This document shows positions 29,943 through 32,558 of a stretch of 32,558 nt of DNA, one piece after another (positions within the stretch are counted from its first letter, which is position 1; every line of letters starts with the position of its first letter). Position numbers and translations under genes: made by a program. The DNA is from Nitrospirota bacterium. GTDB taxonomy: Bacteria; JACPQY01. The notes beneath the pieces were generated by a model. That model searched no databases. It saw only the letters and a list, made by a program, of their open reading frames with translations, and was not told the origin of the DNA. The stretch lies in NCBI GenBank assembly GCA_016190245.1, contig JACPQY010000066.1:1-32558 (forward strand). The letters are read 5' to 3'.

Positions 29943-31376
29943 CTACATCTTCGAGCCACCCTCCACCGTGTTTCCTCCCTCGCGCTCGCTCGGGTGATGG
30001 CCTTGGAAGATGGAGAACTTGAGGCCCGGGATCGCCCTCAAAGCCACGATCTCGAAGACAAGGTCGCGCGTTCGCGCGGGTTCCACGAAGCGAACCTCGC
30101 GGATCGCCCGCAGGAAGGCGGCGGAGACGACCAGCCGGAGAAGGCCCGAGAGGAGAAAGAGCATCTGGAGCGAGTGGGCGGGGTGCCACTCCACCGTAAG
30201 GAGGGACAGCCGTTCCGGAAGCCGCGAGGCGAGCCACCCGCCGAGAAGGGCGCCCAGCAGGATGCCCCCTTGGACGAGCAGGGTGTAGTAGGCTACGCAG
30301 CGGGCGCGCTTCGCCGGGGTGACGGCATCGAAAACGAAATTGGTCGCCGCCAGGTTGAATCCCCCCCAGATGAAGCCGGCGAAGATCTGGCAGGCCAGGA
30401 TCCAGCCGAAGCGGGTCGAGAAAAGCCAGACCATCGGCACGAACGGGATCAGCAGACCGGTGAGCCGGAGCACGCGCATGTTTCCGAAACGGTCCGTCAC
30501 CCGACCCCAGTTGTGCATGGTGAGGTACTGAACCAGCACCACCGCGGCGGCGGCAGCCGTGAATTGCGCATAGCTGAGATGAAGGTCCCGCAGCATGTAC
30601 AGAGCGAAGAACGGGCCGGCGAGGTTGGCGCAGAACTGGATGAGGGCGACATACCAGACGAAGCGGGCGAAGTTCGATCGGGGCGAGCGGCGCAGAAATT
30701 CCCAGAAGGTGAAATCCTGTTCGGGGCCCGGGGGGGAATAGGAGGCTTCCTCCATCTTCCGGAGATGCAGCACGGAAAGGGCGCGCGCGGCCAGAGCGGC
30801 CAGGAACAGCGCCCCGTAGCCAAGACGCTCCATTCCCAGGCGCGTGAAACCCTCGAGGAAGAGACCGGCGCAGACGAGCGCGATGAACTGGAAGACGCTG
30901 ATGAGACGGTTCCGACGGCCGAAATACCGGCCCCGGGCCTCGGGCTTCACCAAGTCTCCCATCCAACTGTTCCAGGCCGGCCCCACGAAGCTTCCAAACA
31001 TAAAATAGGCTGTCGTGAGGACCAGCAGCGCGGCGAGGGCGAAGGAAGGCTCCGTCAGCACGAGCACGACCAGCGGCAGCCAGCACAGGCCCTGCGCCGT
31101 CGCAGCCCGAACGATGAGATCCTTGCGGCGGCGCAGACGCTTGAGCAGGGGCACGGAGGCGACCTGGACCAGCGAGCCCAGGAAGGGGGGGACGCTGCTC
31201 AGCAGAGCGACAAAGAGGCTCCCGGCGCCCAGCGCGATGGCAAAAGGCGAGAGGTAGGCCTCACCCGCGCCCAGCATCACCGCGTGGGCGCAGCCGTCCT
31301 TGATCGAGTGATCGAGGCTTGGTGTTTCTCGATCGTCTTCCGGGCGCGTCAGGAGGGCCGAAGCGGGCGAGTCCAT
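29943..31376 (-). CDS. MFS transporter
   Basis: A 477-residue membrane protein with about twelve predicted helices, a central loop (near residues 208-225, rich in charged residues and SPPGPEQD) and a basic or polar C-terminus of about 50 residues. LVKPEARGRYFGRRNRLIS in the 4-5 region and WGRVTDRFGNMRVLRLTGLL are typical major facilitator loop motifs. The substrate is unknown; the helix 1 region (LGAGEAYLSPFAIALGAG) resembles uncharacterised MFS proteins of environmental bacteria. The last ~40 residues look like added low-complexity sequence. It follows the lipoprotein gene on the same strand but is separated from it by an intrinsic terminator, so it probably has its own promoter, which I could not find. 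Confidence 0.88.
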   Translation of the reverse strand: MDSPASALLTRPEDDRETPSLDHSIKDGCAHAVMLGAGEAYLSPFAIALGAGSLFVALLSSVPPFLGSLVQVASVPLLKRLRRRKDLIVRAATAQGLCWLPLVVLVLTEPSFALAALLVLTTAYFMFGSFVGPAWNSWMGDLVKPEARGRYFGRRNRLISVFQFIALVCAGLFLEGFTRLGMERLGYGALFLAALAARALSVLHLRKMEEASYSPPGPEQDFTFWEFLRRSPRSNFARFVWYVALIQFCANLAGPFFALYMLRDLHLSYAQFTAAAAAVVLVQYLTMHNWGRVTDRFGNMRVLRLTGLLIPFVPMVWLFSTRFGWILACQIFAGFIWGGFNLAATNFVFDAVTPAKRARCVAYYTLLVQGGILLGALLGGWLASRLPERLSLLTVEWHPAHSLQMLFLLSGLLRLVVSAAFLRAIREVRFVEPARTRDLVFEIVALRAIPGLKFSIFQGHHPSEREGGNTVEGGSKM

Positions 31377-31396
31377 GCGAGCAGGGCGTCAGCGCA

Positions 31397-31440
31397 CGAG
31401 AAAAGAAACGCCGGCTCCCCGAGGGGAACCGGCGTCGTTT
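31397..31440 (-). terminator. Intrinsic terminator of the lipoprotein gene
   Basis: A 13-bp GC-rich stem (31408-31420 with 31423-31435; two mismatches, 2-nt loop) is followed on the minus strand by TTTCTTTTCTCG. It lies about 20 nt after the lipoprotein stop. This is the clearest rho-independent terminator in the window. Confidence 0.85.
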
Positions 31441-31458
31441 GGCAGATGAAAGCCGCGA

Positions 31459-31785
31459 CTACTTCTTTGCCGGGGCTTTTGCCGGGGCCTTTGCGGGGGC
31501 CTTGGCCGCAGGCTTGGCGCCCTTCTTGGACGCTTCGGCCTTCGTGGCGTCCAGTTGAGACTGGAGATTCGCCACCTGGCTCTGGAGCTGGCTGTTCGAA
31601 CCGGCCAGACCGGTCTTCTCCTGCTCGAGTTGGTTCACGCGAGCCTCGAGATCGGCCTTGGCCTTCTTGGCCCCATTGAGTTCGGTCACCACCTTTTCAT
31701 GCTCCTGCTTTGTCACGCCGCAGGCGGGCAGGGCGAAAAGGAACGCGACCAGTGGAAGAGCTAGGACCCAACGAGAGGGTTTCAT
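31459..31785 (-). CDS. Coiled-coil lipoprotein with Ala-Lys-Pro tail
   Basis: A 108-residue exported lipoprotein. A hydrophobic signal ends in the lipobox LPAC, so Cys22 would be lipidated. Residues ~25-85 form a heptad coiled coil (LEARVNQLEQEKTGLAG, LQSQVANLQSQL), recalling Lpp-like outer-membrane lipoproteins. The C-terminus is a repeating APAK tail (about 90-108) ending in Lys-Lys, which might touch peptidoglycan or another polyanion; that is inference. Ribosome site GAGG before ATG, terminator downstream, so probably a single-gene, well-expressed unit. I cannot assign a named family. Confidence 0.88.
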   Translation of the reverse strand: MKPSRWVLALPLVAFLFALPACGVTKQEHEKVVTELNGAKKAKADLEARVNQLEQEKTGLAGSNSQLQSQVANLQSQLDATKAEASKKGAKPAAKAPAKAPAKAPAKK

Positions 31786-32445
31786 GGTTGATTACCTCAT
31801 CTTTCAGGTTACAGACGATCGGTGGTCCATCACCGAAGCGACGGTTCGCCCGTGGCCGGGAATCGACCGCGGGCTCGCGGGGTGGGGGAACACACCACAC
31901 CCGGTTTGATGGGGTCCGAGGCGGGGTACGCGGCTGCGGGGCGTCATCGTGGCGATCCTTGGGAGGCGCGGTGTGGACCCGCGCTACACGTCCTGGAGGG
32001 CGATGGCCCAATCCGCAGGTCTCCGCACGCAAAGGCGTTTCGCGGACGCGTCTGGCGCCGTACAGTCGCGCACCCTAAGCGGGAGCCCCATACGGCCAGA
32101 CTCTATAGCTCAAGTCGAGAATCCATGCAACGGGGTGGGGGTGAGTTGGGGCGGGCCAGGCCCTAGGCCGGGAACGCGGTCTCCCGCGCGCCGCATAGCG
32201 GGACCGGTCTTCGGACTTGACCCTTTGCATTTCGCGATGGACACAGGCCCGCTCCATGGGGTAAGGGGATCGTGGGAGTCCGGTTTTGGCGAGTGGCACG
32301 AACATTTCCGGTTGTGGCCGCGCGATTGACATCGCGCTGCTGTTGGTTCATCGGCGCCAGTGGCACGGAATGGTCAATCTGAACTGGCTCCCAGGAACGA
32401 TTCGTGAGTGTTCACCGTTCTTTCAATACGTTAGGATCTAGTACC
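31786..32445. other. Gene-free stretch at the right end
   Basis: Several frames are open for 60-125 codons, but their composition is that of random GC-rich sequence, with no recognisable motif, ribosome site or coding bias. The first ~60 nt hold the lipoprotein ribosome site and upstream region. GGACTTGACCCT near 32213 matches one arm of the 86-nt element at 19125-19210. Base composition becomes more AT-rich from about 32330. Confidence 0.5.
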
Positions 32446-32501
32446 ATGTTGACCAAGTCTCTGAGCGGATGGGAAATCGGCTTCACGTGGCAACATGGTA
32501 C
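32441..32501. repeat. Perfect 11-bp inverted repeat near the window end
   Basis: GTACCATGTTG (32441-32451) and CAACATGGTAC (32491-32501) are perfect reverse complements, extendable by CCA/TGG if one A is bulged, with a loop of about 33-39 nt. It could be a hairpin or a pair of half-sites for a regulator or recombinase. An ATG lies in the left arm. Confidence 0.75.
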
Positions 32502-32558
32502 ATACGCCCCGCCTCTATTCGGAAACAGCGGGGGGAGAGCGGGGCTACCGTACCGCGA
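32446..32558 (+). CDS. Possible start of a partial gene running off the window
   Basis: From the ATG at 32446 a frame stays open to the window end (37 codons, starting MLTKSLSGWEIGFTW). TAGGAT at 32432-32437 lies 8 nt before the ATG, matching the -10-to-start spacing seen at other leaderless genes here. The protein is unknown to me and too short to test. The ATG sits in an inverted repeat, which might be an operator. Weak support. Confidence 0.2.
   Translation, partial: MLTKSLSGWEIGFTWQHGTYAPPLFGNSGGRAGLPYR

Noticed and set aside
29565-31679. 704-residue plus-strand frame over the tRNA and MFS region
   Set aside because: It runs through the tRNA gene and antisense to the MFS gene and has the Glu/Arg/Gly-rich composition of a shadow frame.
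32095-32130. TATAGCTCAAGTCGAGA resembling a tRNA D-arm
   Set aside because: No acceptor stem, anticodon stem or T-arm can be folded around it.
32425-32505. Integron attC site (GTTAGGA next to an inverted repeat)
   Set aside because: The core does not fit GTTRRRY at its last base, no matching RYYYAAC is placed correctly, and there is no integrase or cassette array.

Overview
This is a high-GC (roughly two-thirds G+C) bacterial chromosomal window carrying mostly ordinary housekeeping genes, read from both strands. The gene set suggests a Gram-negative-like free-living bacterium, probably from an environmental, deeply branching lineage of the Desulfobacterota/Methylomirabilota/Acidobacteriota type. 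The indications are a HisZ/short-HisG histidine pathway, the MEP isoprenoid pathway (IspE), a B12-radical SAM protein, a Tat-exported sugar/alcohol dehydrogenase, a wax-ester/DGAT-type acyltransferase and a prenyl-lipid gene set. I cannot fix the phylum from sequence alone.

Layout. 0.2-0.9 kb: a minus-strand Phd/PIN toxin-antitoxin pair. 1.1-6.2 kb: a plus-strand biosynthetic run (class V aminotransferase, serA, hisZ, purA). 6.2-11.6 kb: a B12-radical SAM protein (minus), a GT39-type membrane glycosyltransferase (plus), ispE (minus) and a patatin-like phospholipase (plus). 11.7 kb: the SRP RNA gene on the minus strand with its own sigma70-type promoter. 11.9-12.6 kb: a second, unrelated VapBC pair. 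12.7-15.1 kb: a gluconate-dehydrogenase-type small subunit and a GMC flavoprotein. 15.1-22.4 kb: a GbsR/MarR-type regulator, polyprenyl diphosphate synthase, UbiA prenyltransferase, WS/DGAT, an alpha/beta hydrolase, a propeller-like protein and a geranylgeranyl-reductase-like enzyme, which together look like a prenyl-lipid or quinone module. 22.7-27.4 kb: NUDIX, ffh, rpsP, khpA, trmD, rplS, yraN and a LapA-like small membrane protein, with rimM and rnhB absent from their usual places. 27.6-31.8 kb: minus-strand START-like, VOC epimerase-like, small hypothetical, Fur-family, MFS and lipoprotein genes, with a tRNA-Leu(CAA) on the plus strand. The last 0.77 kb has no convincing complete gene.

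The most unusual content lies in and around the genes. (1) At least five intergenic loci carry arrays of imperfect tandem 7-mers. Each locus has its own word, and two clearly have a reverse-complement array facing the first. (2) Several palindromic repeat families (a 14-16 nt core, a ~122 nt element with 17-22 bp terminal inverted repeats, an 86 nt inverted-repeat element and a 37 nt palindrome) sit on gene boundaries, and some are read in frame into proteins. (3) First genes of transcription units have a -10 box only 6-7 (up to 11) nt before the start codon, implying widespread leaderless mRNAs, while operon-internal genes keep Shine-Dalgarno sites. (4) G-tracts of 9-13 nt occur in coding sequences and translation-initiation regions. 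All of this was read by eye; no similarity search was run.
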